Shown: piece by piece, positions 35,722 to 43,676 of the stretch
Numbering within the stretch: the stretch's first letter is position 1
How the letters are laid out: each line of letters opens with the position of its first letter
Source of the DNA: Orbus sasakiae
GTDB taxonomy: Bacteria > Pseudomonadota > Gammaproteobacteria > Enterobacterales > Orbaceae
Length of the DNA: 64,000 nt
Direction of reading: 5' to 3'
Assembly (NCBI RefSeq): GCF_039542345.1
Contig: NZ_BAABHY010000001.1
Span: 1,674,001-1,738,000 of the forward strand
Made by a program: the position numbers and the translations under genes
The notes under the pieces: model-generated
Databases searched by the model: none
What the model saw: only the letters and a program-made list of their open reading frames with translations
What the model was told of the DNA's origin: nothing

Positions 35722-36440
35722 TGCTAAATGTCATGATAGTAGACGATGAACCTTTTGCTCGTGAAAATTTACGCTGTCTGCTTAATCAAAATCAACATAT
35801 CCATATTGTTGCTGAATGTAGCAATGCATTTGAGGCAATAAAAACCATACATAGTGTCAATCCTGATGTGGTTTTTCTGGATATCCAAATGCCAAAAATC
35901 AGTGGTCTTGAGATGCTCAGCATGCTAGACCCAGAGCACATGCCGCATATTGTGTTTTTGACTGCCTATGAACAATATGCAATTAAAGCTTTTGAGGAAC
36001 AAGCATTTGATTATCTGCTCAAACCAATTGAATCGGGACGTTTGAATAAAACAATACAACGGTTATTGAACAGCCCAAGTAAACAAGATGTAACGCGCCT
36101 TGATAGTAGTCACCAATTAAAATATATTCCAAGTACTGGTCATAATAAAATCTATTTACTCAACCCCGATGATATTTATTATGTGAATTCTAGGGCAAGC
36201 GGTGTTTATGTTTTTAATAAAGATAATTGTGAATACTTTACCGAACTGACGCTTAAAACATTAGAGGATAAAACATCTCTGATTTACTGCCATCGCCAAT
36301 ATTTAGTAAATATTAAACAACTGAAAGAGATTCGTTTTGATCAAGCTGGTCACACTGATATTATCTTAACAAATGGCGCGTCGGTACCCGTCAGTCGCCG
36401 CTATTTAAAACCATTAAAAGAACAGCTAGGGCTTGTCTAA
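35721..36440 (+). CDS. btsR: LytTR response regulator BtsR
   Basis: A response regulator of about 239 residues. The receiver domain has MIVDDEP, the phospho-acceptor Asp in VVFLDIQMPKISG (about residue 54) and LLKPIE; the C-terminal LytTR DNA-binding domain includes YVNSRASGVYVF, CHRQYLVNIKQLKEI and PVSRRYLKPLKEQL. The ATG at 35721 overlaps the btsS TGA by one base and fits the E. coli alignment; an ATG one codon earlier is possible. It should bind the repeat at 36654. Confidence 0.95.
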   Translation: MLNVMIVDDEPFARENLRCLLNQNQHIHIVAECSNAFEAIKTIHSVNPDVVFLDIQMPKISGLEMLSMLDPEHMPHIVFLTAYEQYAIKAFEEQAFDYLLKPIESGRLNKTIQRLLNSPSKQDVTRLDSSHQLKYIPSTGHNKIYLLNPDDIYYVNSRASGVYVFNKDNCEYFTELTLKTLEDKTSLIYCHRQYLVNIKQLKEIRFDQAGHTDIILTNGASVPVSRRYLKPLKEQLGLV

Positions 36441-36774
36441 GTGACATTTTATTTAATCGTGATCCACTTCTTTCAATCTATTGAAAATAAAAATATGGGA
36501 TTGATTTATTCGAGATATCCTAATTGACCGATTTGATTGCATATGACTACCACTATACGAATAAATCCAATCCTCATAAAAGTACTATTAAGCTTTGAGC
36601 ATAAAGTTACGACTAAATAACAAGATAGTAAAACCATTTATCCCCAGTTTTAAACCACTCACTTTAACTATTTAACCAGTCAGTTAAATCACAATATATT
36701 TCAGTTCTTAGCTTATTTACTATAGCGTTGGTTAATTTTAGAAATTAATTGTTCTAGTATCTAAGGAAAATATA
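36441..36774. other. btsR-btsT intergenic region with an imperfect inverted repeat
   Basis: Besides the BtsR site, this 334-base stretch holds GGATTGATTTATTCG at 36498-36512 and its complement CGAATAAATCCAATCC at 36558-36573 (one base bulged, 45-base loop). It could close a long stem at the btsR mRNA end. No gene is seen. Confidence 0.45.
36654..36682 (+). promoter_or_regulatory. BtsR binding site upstream of btsT
   Basis: ACCACTCA, 13 bases, ACCAGTCA. The published BtsR (YehT) motif is a direct repeat of ACC[G/A]CT[C/T]A with a 13-bp spacer; the first copy fits exactly and the second differs at one base. It lies 93 bases before the btsT ATG. Confidence 0.8.
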
Positions 36775-38925
36775 ATGAATAACAAATATCTGAAGCATAT
36801 ACCATGGGTGCTGCTGGCATTTATTGGTGCATGTTGTTTAGCAGTAGTAGCATTAAGACGCGGTGAACATGTCAGCGCGCTATGGATTGTTGCCGCAGCG
36901 GTGTCAGTCTATTTAGTGGCTTACCGTTATTACAGCCTTTATATCGCGAATAAAGTCATGCAACTCGACCCAACCCGAGCCACACCAGCCGTTATTAACA
37001 ACGATGGCTTAAATTATGTCCCGACCAATAAATATGTTTTATTTGGTCACCACTTTGCGGCAATCGCAGGTGCTGGCCCATTAGTTGGCCCAGTTCTGGC
37101 TGCGCAAGTTGGTTATTTGCCAGGTACTTTATGGCTGCTTGCTGGTGTTGTGTTAGCCGGTGCTGTACAAGATTTTATGGTATTATTCCTTTCATCTCGC
37201 CGTAATGGCTCTTCACTGGGTGAAATGATCAAACAAGAGATGGGGCAAATTCCAGGAACAATTGCACTATTTGGTTGTTTCTTGATTATGTTAATCATCT
37301 TAGCCGTACTTGCATTAATCGTGGTTAAAGCCTTAGCTGAAAGCCCATGGGGTGTCTTTACAGTATGTTCAACCGTACCTATCGCCTTATTTATGGGAAT
37401 TTACATGCGATTTATTCGTCCTGGTCGCGTTCTTGAGGTGTCTGTCATTGGTATTGTTTTACTGGTATTATCCATTTGGTTCGGTGGCGTGATCGCACAT
37501 GACCCATATTGGGGACCTGCATTAACATTTAAAGACACCACCATTACTTATGTATTAGTTGGTTATGCTTTCATCTCAGCCCTACTACCCGTATGGTTAA
37601 TTTTGGCACCTCGTGACTATTTAGCAACCTTTTTAAAAATTGGTGTGATTGTCGGTTTAGCGATTGGTATTGTGATTATTAATCCTGATCTTAAAATGCC
37701 TGCAGTTACCCAATATATTGATGGTACAGGTCCGGTTTGGAAAGGGGCATTAATGCCATTCTTATTCATCACTATCGCTTGTGGTGCAGTATCCGGATTC
37801 CATGCATTAATCGCTTCAGGGACAACACCAAAACTGCTTGCTAATGAAAAAGATGCCCGTTTTATTGGTTATGGTGCAATGTTAATGGAATCGTTTGTTG
37901 CAATTATGGCTTTAGTTGCAGCATCAATCATTGAACCTGGCCTATATTTTGCCATGAATACGCCTCCTGCCGGACTTGGTTTTACCATGCCGAATTTACA
38001 TAATTTAGGTGATCCGCAAGCGGCACCATTAATTATGGAACAACTAAAAGATGTTACAGCACACGCTGCTGCAACAGTCAGTTCATGGGGCTTTACTATT
38101 TCACCTGAAGAGATACTGCAAACAGCCAAAGATATCGGCGAGCCTTCAGTACTAAATAGAGCAGGTGGTGCTCCAACCCTAGCTGTCGGTATTGCACATG
38201 TCTTCCATAAAATTTTACCTGGTGCTGATATGGGCTTTTGGTATCACTTTGGGATTTTATTTGAAGCGTTATTTATCTTAACTGCACTTGATGCCGGTAC
38301 ACGTTCTGGCCGCTTTATGCTTCAAGATTTATTAGGTAACTTTGTACCCTTCTTGAAAAAAACGGATTCACTGATTGCCGGTATTATCGGGACAGCAGGT
38401 TGCGTGGGTTTATGGGGTTATTTACTCTATCAAGGCGTTGTTGATCCACTCGGAGGAGTGAAAAGTTTATGGCCTCTATTTGGTATATCAAACCAAATGC
38501 TAGCAGCGGTAGCATTAGTCTTAGCAACCGTTGTACTCATCAAAATGAAACGTGCACAATATATTTGGGTAACGGTTATACCGGCTATCTGGCTATTGAT
38601 TTGTACAACTTGGGCTCTTGGTCTGAAACTATTTAGCGACAACCCACAATTAGAAGGTTTCCTATACTTAGCGAAAGAATACAATCGTCGTATTGCTGAA
38701 GATCCAACGCTCACCACACAGCAAATTAGCAATATGAACCATATCGTGATTAACAATTACACGAATGCCGGACTCAGCATTTTATTCTTAATCGTCGTAT
38801 ATAGCATTATTTTCTATGGTATTCGAACGGCACTTAAAGTTCGCAATAACAAAGAGAGAACCGATAAAGAGACACCTTATGTCCCAGTACCAGAAGGTGG
38901 CGTAAAAACATCCATGTCTCATTAA
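36775..38925 (+). CDS. btsT: Pyruvate:H+ symporter BtsT (CstA family)
   Basis: A 716-residue membrane protein of the same length as E. coli BtsT/YjiY and nearly identical over long stretches, for example RATPAVINNDGLNYVPTN, FGHHFAAIAGAGPLVGPVLA and GTRSGRFMLQDLLGNF. CstA-family carriers have about 16-18 helices. BtsT imports pyruvate and is the main target of BtsSR in E. coli; here sensor, regulator and transporter are adjacent, whereas in E. coli they are at separate loci. Confidence 0.96.
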   Translation: MNNKYLKHIPWVLLAFIGACCLAVVALRRGEHVSALWIVAAAVSVYLVAYRYYSLYIANKVMQLDPTRATPAVINNDGLNYVPTNKYVLFGHHFAAIAGAGPLVGPVLAAQVGYLPGTLWLLAGVVLAGAVQDFMVLFLSSRRNGSSLGEMIKQEMGQIPGTIALFGCFLIMLIILAVLALIVVKALAESPWGVFTVCSTVPIALFMGIYMRFIRPGRVLEVSVIGIVLLVLSIWFGGVIAHDPYWGPALTFKDTTITYVLVGYAFISALLPVWLILAPRDYLATFLKIGVIVGLAIGIVIINPDLKMPAVTQYIDGTGPVWKGALMPFLFITIACGAVSGFHALIASGTTPKLLANEKDARFIGYGAMLMESFVAIMALVAASIIEPGLYFAMNTPPAGLGFTMPNLHNLGDPQAAPLIMEQLKDVTAHAAATVSSWGFTISPEEILQTAKDIGEPSVLNRAGGAPTLAVGIAHVFHKILPGADMGFWYHFGILFEALFILTALDAGTRSGRFMLQDLLGNFVPFLKKTDSLIAGIIGTAGCVGLWGYLLYQGVVDPLGGVKSLWPLFGISNQMLAAVALVLATVVLIKMKRAQYIWVTVIPAIWLLICTTWALGLKLFSDNPQLEGFLYLAKEYNRRIAEDPTLTTQQISNMNHIVINNYTNAGLSILFLIVVYSIIFYGIRTALKVRNNKERTDKETPYVPVPEGGVKTSMSH

Positions 38926-38934
38926 CATAAATCG

Positions 38935-38967
38935 ACTCACCCTATCACCCATAGGGTGAGTGTTTTA
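38935..38967 (+). terminator. Terminator of btsT
   Basis: ACTCACCCTAT and ATAGGGTGAGT form a perfect 11-bp stem around CACCC, followed by GTTTTATAA, 10 bases past the btsT stop. Confidence 0.88.
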
Positions 38968-39025
38968 TAAAAGCAGTACTTTTTAATTGTAATAGATGTA
39001 TGTTAAGTTAAAACGGTGTAAGCCA

Positions 39026-39059
39026 ATACCTGATGCTTAAACGCATCGGGTATTTTTTT
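39026..39059 (+). terminator. Second Rho-independent terminator downstream of btsT
   Basis: ATACCTGATGC pairs with GCATCGGGTAT (one wobble) around TTAAAC... loop, followed by seven T. It is oriented on the plus strand 60 bases after the first terminator, with no gene between them; it may be a backup or the end of a small RNA. Confidence 0.82.
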
Positions 39060-39151
39060 GCTAAAATCGTGTAAAAATAAAATAAACGTAAGCTACGTGA
39101 TAGTAATAAAGACATTGCATGAGAATAGTTGTTTAATCAGACAATTAATGA

Positions 39152-39856
39152 CTATTTTGCATGCCCTTGTACACAAAATTTGGTATTCTCACAATGATAC
39201 ACAACGCGTGAAAAATCGAATGGCTCACCTGATGTCGTATAAAAAATTTCTTCCACAAATAGTGCAGGATCCCCTTCAGGAAGGCCAATATAACTTGCCA
39301 TTTCAGCATCCAATTTAGTAACTTGAATGTATTTATCTGAAAAACCAATATTAATATTACAGATATCTCGGATATAACTAAAAATCGAATTTTCAGCAAT
39401 TTCCTTGTTTAAATATGGCACCAATTTTTTACGGTAATAAGACTGTTCAAGGCCATAAACCTTACCATCAACAAAACGTAATCGCTTAATGAAGTAGACT
39501 TCCTCATCGGCATCACATTGTAGGTTTTCTTGAACTTGCGCATCAGGTTTAACAATATCAACATTAAAGACGGTTGATGAACCGGGTAAATCTTGTAGGT
39601 CAACCGTAAAACCGTGGCTTTCCATAAAGTTGAGATAACCACTTTTTTTGCGCTGACGCACAAAAATACCACTTCCTTGTACCTGATAAATTACACCATG
39701 ACGTTCAAGACGATCTAGTGCCTTAATAATCGTACTACGACTCACCTGATATTGGTTAATCAACTCTTCAATATTTGCCAACTGGGTACCTTTAGGTAAT
39801 TCCTGCTGATAAATCATGTGTTTAATTCGCAAAGCAACATCTTGATATTTAAGCAT
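39152..39856 (-). CDS. GntR/HutC-type regulator with UTRA domain, beta-glucoside operon
   Basis: A 234-residue regulator. The N-terminal winged helix has LPKGTQLANIEELINQY and VSRSTIIKALDRLERHGVIY; the UTRA ligand domain follows, with DEEVYFIKRLRFVDGKVYGL and PALFVEEIFYTTSGEPFDFS. It is divergent from the beta-glucoside PTS gene, with a 17-bp inverted repeat in the shared control region. Ligand is probably a phosphorylated beta-glucoside. It replaces the BglG antiterminator used in E. coli, since no RAT/terminator leader was found. Confidence 0.88.
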   Translation of the reverse strand: MLKYQDVALRIKHMIYQQELPKGTQLANIEELINQYQVSRSTIIKALDRLERHGVIYQVQGSGIFVRQRKKSGYLNFMESHGFTVDLQDLPGSSTVFNVDIVKPDAQVQENLQCDADEEVYFIKRLRFVDGKVYGLEQSYYRKKLVPYLNKEIAENSIFSYIRDICNINIGFSDKYIQVTKLDAEMASYIGLPEGDPALFVEEIFYTTSGEPFDFSRVVYHCENTKFCVQGHAK

Positions 39857-39939
39857 CCAATATTCTCTTTAATCGTTTGGTAACAGGCTCACCGCGCTAT
39901 TTTATATTGGATACTCTAACATTTAAACTAAAAATAAAA

Positions 39940-39955
39940 CCTGATCAAGATCACA
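39940..39955. promoter_or_regulatory. CRP-like site upstream of the beta-glucoside PTS
   Basis: CCTGATCAAGATCACA matches the right CRP half-site fully (TCACA) and the left one at 3 of 5. Its centre is about 60 bases before the expected transcription start, the usual class I activator position. Confidence 0.5.
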
Positions 39956-39993
39956 ATCAATAAAATTGGTTATTAACAATTTTATTGATTGTG
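39952..39993. promoter_or_regulatory. 17-bp perfect inverted repeat, probable GntR-regulator operator
   Basis: CACAATCAATAAAATTG and its exact complement are separated by 8 bases (GTTATTAA). The right arm covers the -35 box and spacer of the PTS promoter, so a bound repressor would block RNA polymerase. As RNA it could also fold, but it lies upstream of the expected transcript start. Confidence 0.7.
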
Positions 39994-40001
39994 TATAGTA
40001 T
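39973..40001 (+). promoter_or_regulatory. Promoter of the beta-glucoside PTS operon
   Basis: TTAACA (39973-39978) and TAGTAT (39996-40001) with a 17-base spacer. The AAAGGAG ribosome-binding site follows at about 40017. Confidence 0.6.
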
Positions 40002-40031
40002 AAAAAAACTTAATATAAAGGAGTTTTAATA

Positions 40032-41903
40032 ATGTCATCAAAAGTCAGAGACTACACCAAACTCGCTCATGATATTTTGAACGAGTTAGGTGGTGAAGAG
40101 AACATCGTCACCGTAGCCCGCTGCGCAACGCGTTTACGTTTAGTGACACAAACAACACCTGAGGGTGCTAAAGAACGCATAGCAAAATTACCTGGCGTGA
40201 TTACCGTTGTTGAAAAAGGGGGACAAATACAAATCGTAATAGGAACCCATGTTGATAAAGTTTATGATGCATTTACTCAACTAGTAAAAACAGATGGAAA
40301 AGTCACCACTACCGATAAAAACAGTATATTAAATCGTGTGATCGCAACCATGTCTGCCGTTTTTGCACCATTCATCTATATACTTGCGGGTGCAGGGATT
40401 TTACAAGGTTGCTTAATTTTACTCACATTAGCTTTCCCTTCTTTTAGTACAACAGGGACCTACCAAATTTTTAGTTTTATTTCTTGGTCACCCTTTGCTT
40501 TTTTACCTATTTTTATCGCGATTACCGCATCACAACATTTCCGTTGTAATTTATACATTGCGGTAGCCTGTTGTGCAGCCTTACTTTCACCGACATGGAG
40601 TGAGCTGGCAATGTTAATAAAATCAGGTCAAGAAATTGATTTATTTGGTATCGCATTATCAGAAACCACCTACGGTTCAACGGTATTGCCGCCACTATTT
40701 TTAGTCTGGCTTTTATCTTATTTAGAGCGTTTTTTAGAACCGCGCTTGCACAGTGTTATGAAACCGCTGTTATTGCCATTAATCAGTATGATCGTGATGG
40801 TTCCATTAACATTACTTGTTGTGGGTCCCTTAACTGCTAATGCGGCGCATTACATCGCTGATAGCTATAACTGGTTAGTGAATATTGCACCATCGATTGC
40901 AGGTGGAATTATTGGCGCAGTTTGGCAAGTATTTGTTATTTTTGGTGTACATTGGGGAATTACACCCGTTGTATTAGCTAACTTTGAAATGTATGGCCGT
41001 GATTCTTTCCAAGCATTCCAAACCATTGCGGTTATTGGTCAAGTGGGTGCAGCAATGGGCTTTTATCTTAAAACCAAAAATAAAGATATGAAAGGCGTTT
41101 CATTATCGGCATTTATTACCGGTTTATTTGGTATTACTGAACCCGCCATATATGGTGTCAACTTACGTTATAAAAAACCGTTTATTTATGGCTGTATTTC
41201 AGCGTGTGTTGGTGGCATCGTTGCTGGTTTCTTTTCACCATACTATTTTGCTTATGCCGGATTACCCGGACCATTAACAATTGTAAATGGTATAAGTCCC
41301 CTATTTCCAACGTCATTCATTGGTATCGTTATCGGTTGTGCGATTGGCTTTTTTGGTCCAATTTTATTCATTCAATTACTCGGTACTGGTGAAGATAAAA
41401 CAACCACCACAGAGTGTGAAGATGACACACCAAAAATTTTACTTGAAAGTGTGCAGATCACAAGTCCAATGACGGGTGATGTAGTTGAACTCAGTCAAGT
41501 CCCAGATCCCGCATTTGCTGAAAAGTTAATGGGTGATGGCATTGCAATTATTCCAACAGATAACCATGTTTATGCCCCATGTGATGGAGAAGTCTCGGCG
41601 GTATTTGAAAGTTCTAAACATGCAATCGGATTAGTCTCAAATGATGGGGTCGAACTGCTTATTCATGTTGGCCTTGATACCGTGAATTTAACCAATAATG
41701 AGTTCCAATATCACGTTAAATTAGATCAAAAAGTCAAAAAAGGGGATTTACTGATGACATTTGATGCCGACGCAATTAAACAAGCTGGATACCCGTTAAT
41801 TACACCAATTATTATTCTTAACTCGGCTCAATATCAGCAGATAACGGTGACCGAAAAGACCCGAATTACACCACAAGATGATTTATTTACAATTAAGCAA
41901 TAA
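40032..41903 (+). CDS. Beta-glucoside PTS transporter, IIBCA fusion
   Basis: A 623-residue fused enzyme II of the BglF/AscF type. Domain order: IIB with active Cys31 in VTVARCATRLRL, IIC membrane domain (about residues 105-460) with GLFGITEPAIYGVNLRYKKP, and IIA (about 475-623) with active His545 in LLIHVGLDTVNL. It imports and phosphorylates beta-glucosides such as cellobiose, arbutin or salicin. The GH1 phospho-glucosidase follows 12 bases later. Confidence 0.94.
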   Translation: MSSKVRDYTKLAHDILNELGGEENIVTVARCATRLRLVTQTTPEGAKERIAKLPGVITVVEKGGQIQIVIGTHVDKVYDAFTQLVKTDGKVTTTDKNSILNRVIATMSAVFAPFIYILAGAGILQGCLILLTLAFPSFSTTGTYQIFSFISWSPFAFLPIFIAITASQHFRCNLYIAVACCAALLSPTWSELAMLIKSGQEIDLFGIALSETTYGSTVLPPLFLVWLLSYLERFLEPRLHSVMKPLLLPLISMIVMVPLTLLVVGPLTANAAHYIADSYNWLVNIAPSIAGGIIGAVWQVFVIFGVHWGITPVVLANFEMYGRDSFQAFQTIAVIGQVGAAMGFYLKTKNKDMKGVSLSAFITGLFGITEPAIYGVNLRYKKPFIYGCISACVGGIVAGFFSPYYFAYAGLPGPLTIVNGISPLFPTSFIGIVIGCAIGFFGPILFIQLLGTGEDKTTTTECEDDTPKILLESVQITSPMTGDVVELSQVPDPAFAEKLMGDGIAIIPTDNHVYAPCDGEVSAVFESSKHAIGLVSNDGVELLIHVGLDTVNLTNNEFQYHVKLDQKVKKGDLLMTFDADAIKQAGYPLITPIIILNSAQYQQITVTEKTRITPQDDLFTIKQ

Positions 41904-41915
41904 CGAGGTAGCGAT

Positions 41916-43352
41916 ATGACTAACAAAACGTTTTTATGGGGCGGAGCATTAGCCGCTCACCAATTTGAAGGTGGCTGGGATGCAGGCGGAAAAGGGCCAA
42001 GCGTTGTTGATGTAATGACAGCAGGTGCACATGGGGTTGCAAGACAAATAACGCAAAATATCGAAGCTGATAAATTTTATCCAAACCATACTGCAATCGA
42101 TTTTTATCACCATTATAAAGATGATATTAAAATGTTCGCAGAACTTGGCTTAAAATGCCTTCGAACCTCGATTGCTTGGACTCGAATTTTTCCTAAAGGC
42201 GATGAATTAGAGCCTAATGAAGAAGGCTTACGTTTTTATGACGCAGTATTTGACGAGCTAATTGCCCATGGTATTGAACCGGTAATTACCTTATCACATT
42301 TTGAAATTCCATTGCATTTAGCCCGTGAATATGGCGGCTTCCGTAATCGTAAAGTCGTCGACTTTTTTGAACGCTTTGCCATTACGTGTTTTGAGCGTTA
42401 CAAACATAAAGTTAAATATTGGATGACATTTAACGAAATTAACAATCAAATGGATACCAGCAACCCTATCTTCTTTTGGACAAACTCTGGTGTTCAGGTT
42501 AAAGCAGGTGAAAATCCACAAGAAGTACTTTACCAAGTTGCACATTATGAACTTTTAGCAAGCGCTAAAGCAGTCATTGCTGGTAAAAAAATTAACCCTG
42601 ATTTCCAAATTGGCTGTATGGTTTCGCATGTCCCTATTTATCCATTCTCATGTAATCCTGATGATATGATGGCATCTGAAATCGCCATGCATCAACGCTT
42701 TTTCTTTGCCGATGTACATGTACGTGGTTACTACCCCTCATATGCATTAAAAGAATTTGAGCGTGAAGGCTATCAATTAGATATTACTGAAGAAGATTTA
42801 GCCTGTCTTAAAAAAGGTACCGTAGATTACATCGGTTTTAGCTATTATATGTCAACCGTTGTTAAAGCCGATGTTAAGAATGAAAACCGTGATAACATTG
42901 TTAATGGCGCGTTACCTAATGCTGTTGAAAATCCTTATATTAAAAGTAGTGACTGGGGTTGGCCAATCGATCCTGAAGGTTTACGTTACACACTAAATCG
43001 TTTATATGATCGTTACCAATTACCATTATTCATCGTCGAGAATGGTTTTGGTGCTATCGATGAAGTTGAGGGTGACCACCAAATTCATGATCAACCGCGT
43101 ATCGACTATCTTGCAGCCCATATTAAAGCCATGTTAACAGCGATTCATTATGATGGCGTGGACGTAATGGGTTATACCGCTTGGGGAATCATTGACGTTG
43201 TATCATTTACTACCGGTGAAATGAAAAAACGTTATGGCGTTATTTACGTTGATCGTGATAATGCGGGTAACGGTACGATGAAACGTTATAAGAAAGATTC
43301 ATTCAACTGGTATAAATCGGTTATTGATACCAATGGTGAAAATTTAAAATAA
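41916..43352 (+). CDS. 6-phospho-beta-glucosidase, GH1
   Basis: A 478-residue cytosolic GH1 enzyme that splits phosphorylated beta-glucosides from the PTS. The acid/base Glu174 lies in TFNEINNQ (phospho-glucosidases have this sequence) and the nucleophile Glu375 in LFIVENGFG. The start FLWGGALAAHQFEGGW and the KKRYGVIYVDRDN region near the C terminus, where the 6-phosphate binds, agree. GAGG lies about 7 bases before the ATG. Nearest named relatives are BglA, BglB and AscB; I cannot tell which. Confidence 0.94.
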   Translation: MTNKTFLWGGALAAHQFEGGWDAGGKGPSVVDVMTAGAHGVARQITQNIEADKFYPNHTAIDFYHHYKDDIKMFAELGLKCLRTSIAWTRIFPKGDELEPNEEGLRFYDAVFDELIAHGIEPVITLSHFEIPLHLAREYGGFRNRKVVDFFERFAITCFERYKHKVKYWMTFNEINNQMDTSNPIFFWTNSGVQVKAGENPQEVLYQVAHYELLASAKAVIAGKKINPDFQIGCMVSHVPIYPFSCNPDDMMASEIAMHQRFFFADVHVRGYYPSYALKEFEREGYQLDITEEDLACLKKGTVDYIGFSYYMSTVVKADVKNENRDNIVNGALPNAVENPYIKSSDWGWPIDPEGLRYTLNRLYDRYQLPLFIVENGFGAIDEVEGDHQIHDQPRIDYLAAHIKAMLTAIHYDGVDVMGYTAWGIIDVVSFTTGEMKKRYGVIYVDRDNAGNGTMKRYKKDSFNWYKSVIDTNGENLK

Positions 43353-43377
43353 TGATTTTGTAATTTCAAATTTCCTG

Positions 43378-43424
43378 ATTACCATTTTAGTCATTACTAT
43401 TTTGACTAAAATGGTAATATTTTG
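43378..43424 (+). terminator. Terminator of the beta-glucoside operon
   Basis: ATTACCATTTTAGTCA and TGACTAAAATGGTAAT form a perfect 16-bp stem, followed by ATTTT. Located 26 bases after the glucosidase stop. Confidence 0.85.
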
Positions 43425-43544
43425 GCTTCTAGCATTTTATTAATAAAAACAATCACGCCGTAAAATCGCCTTGTGTCACCCTATTTTTTCTCATCATTTA
43501 TTCAAAATTATGTTGTTAAATACCTTAATATGCTGAGCTTTAAC

Positions 43545-43573
43545 TTGCCAAATTATTACGCTAATTAGATAAT
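43545..43573 (+). promoter_or_regulatory. Candidate promoter of the coiled-coil/AAA+/membrane operon
   Basis: TTGCCA (43545-43550), 17-base spacer, GATAAT (43568-43573), about 100 bases before the first gene. The leader is AT-rich without clear structure; the region 43425-43676 has no other gene. Confidence 0.55.
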
Positions 43574-43676
43574 ACATTTTATTTTTATAGTTCCGATGAT
43601 AGCTATAAACTTAAGGTATTGATGAATCTTCATTTGAATTAATTAAAACATGTAACATTATAATAAGGAATAGAAA

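Noticed and set aside
40002..40031. BglG-type RNA antiterminator before the beta-glucoside PTS
   Set aside because: The strong palindrome lies upstream of the expected transcript start and no terminator follows it before the ATG.
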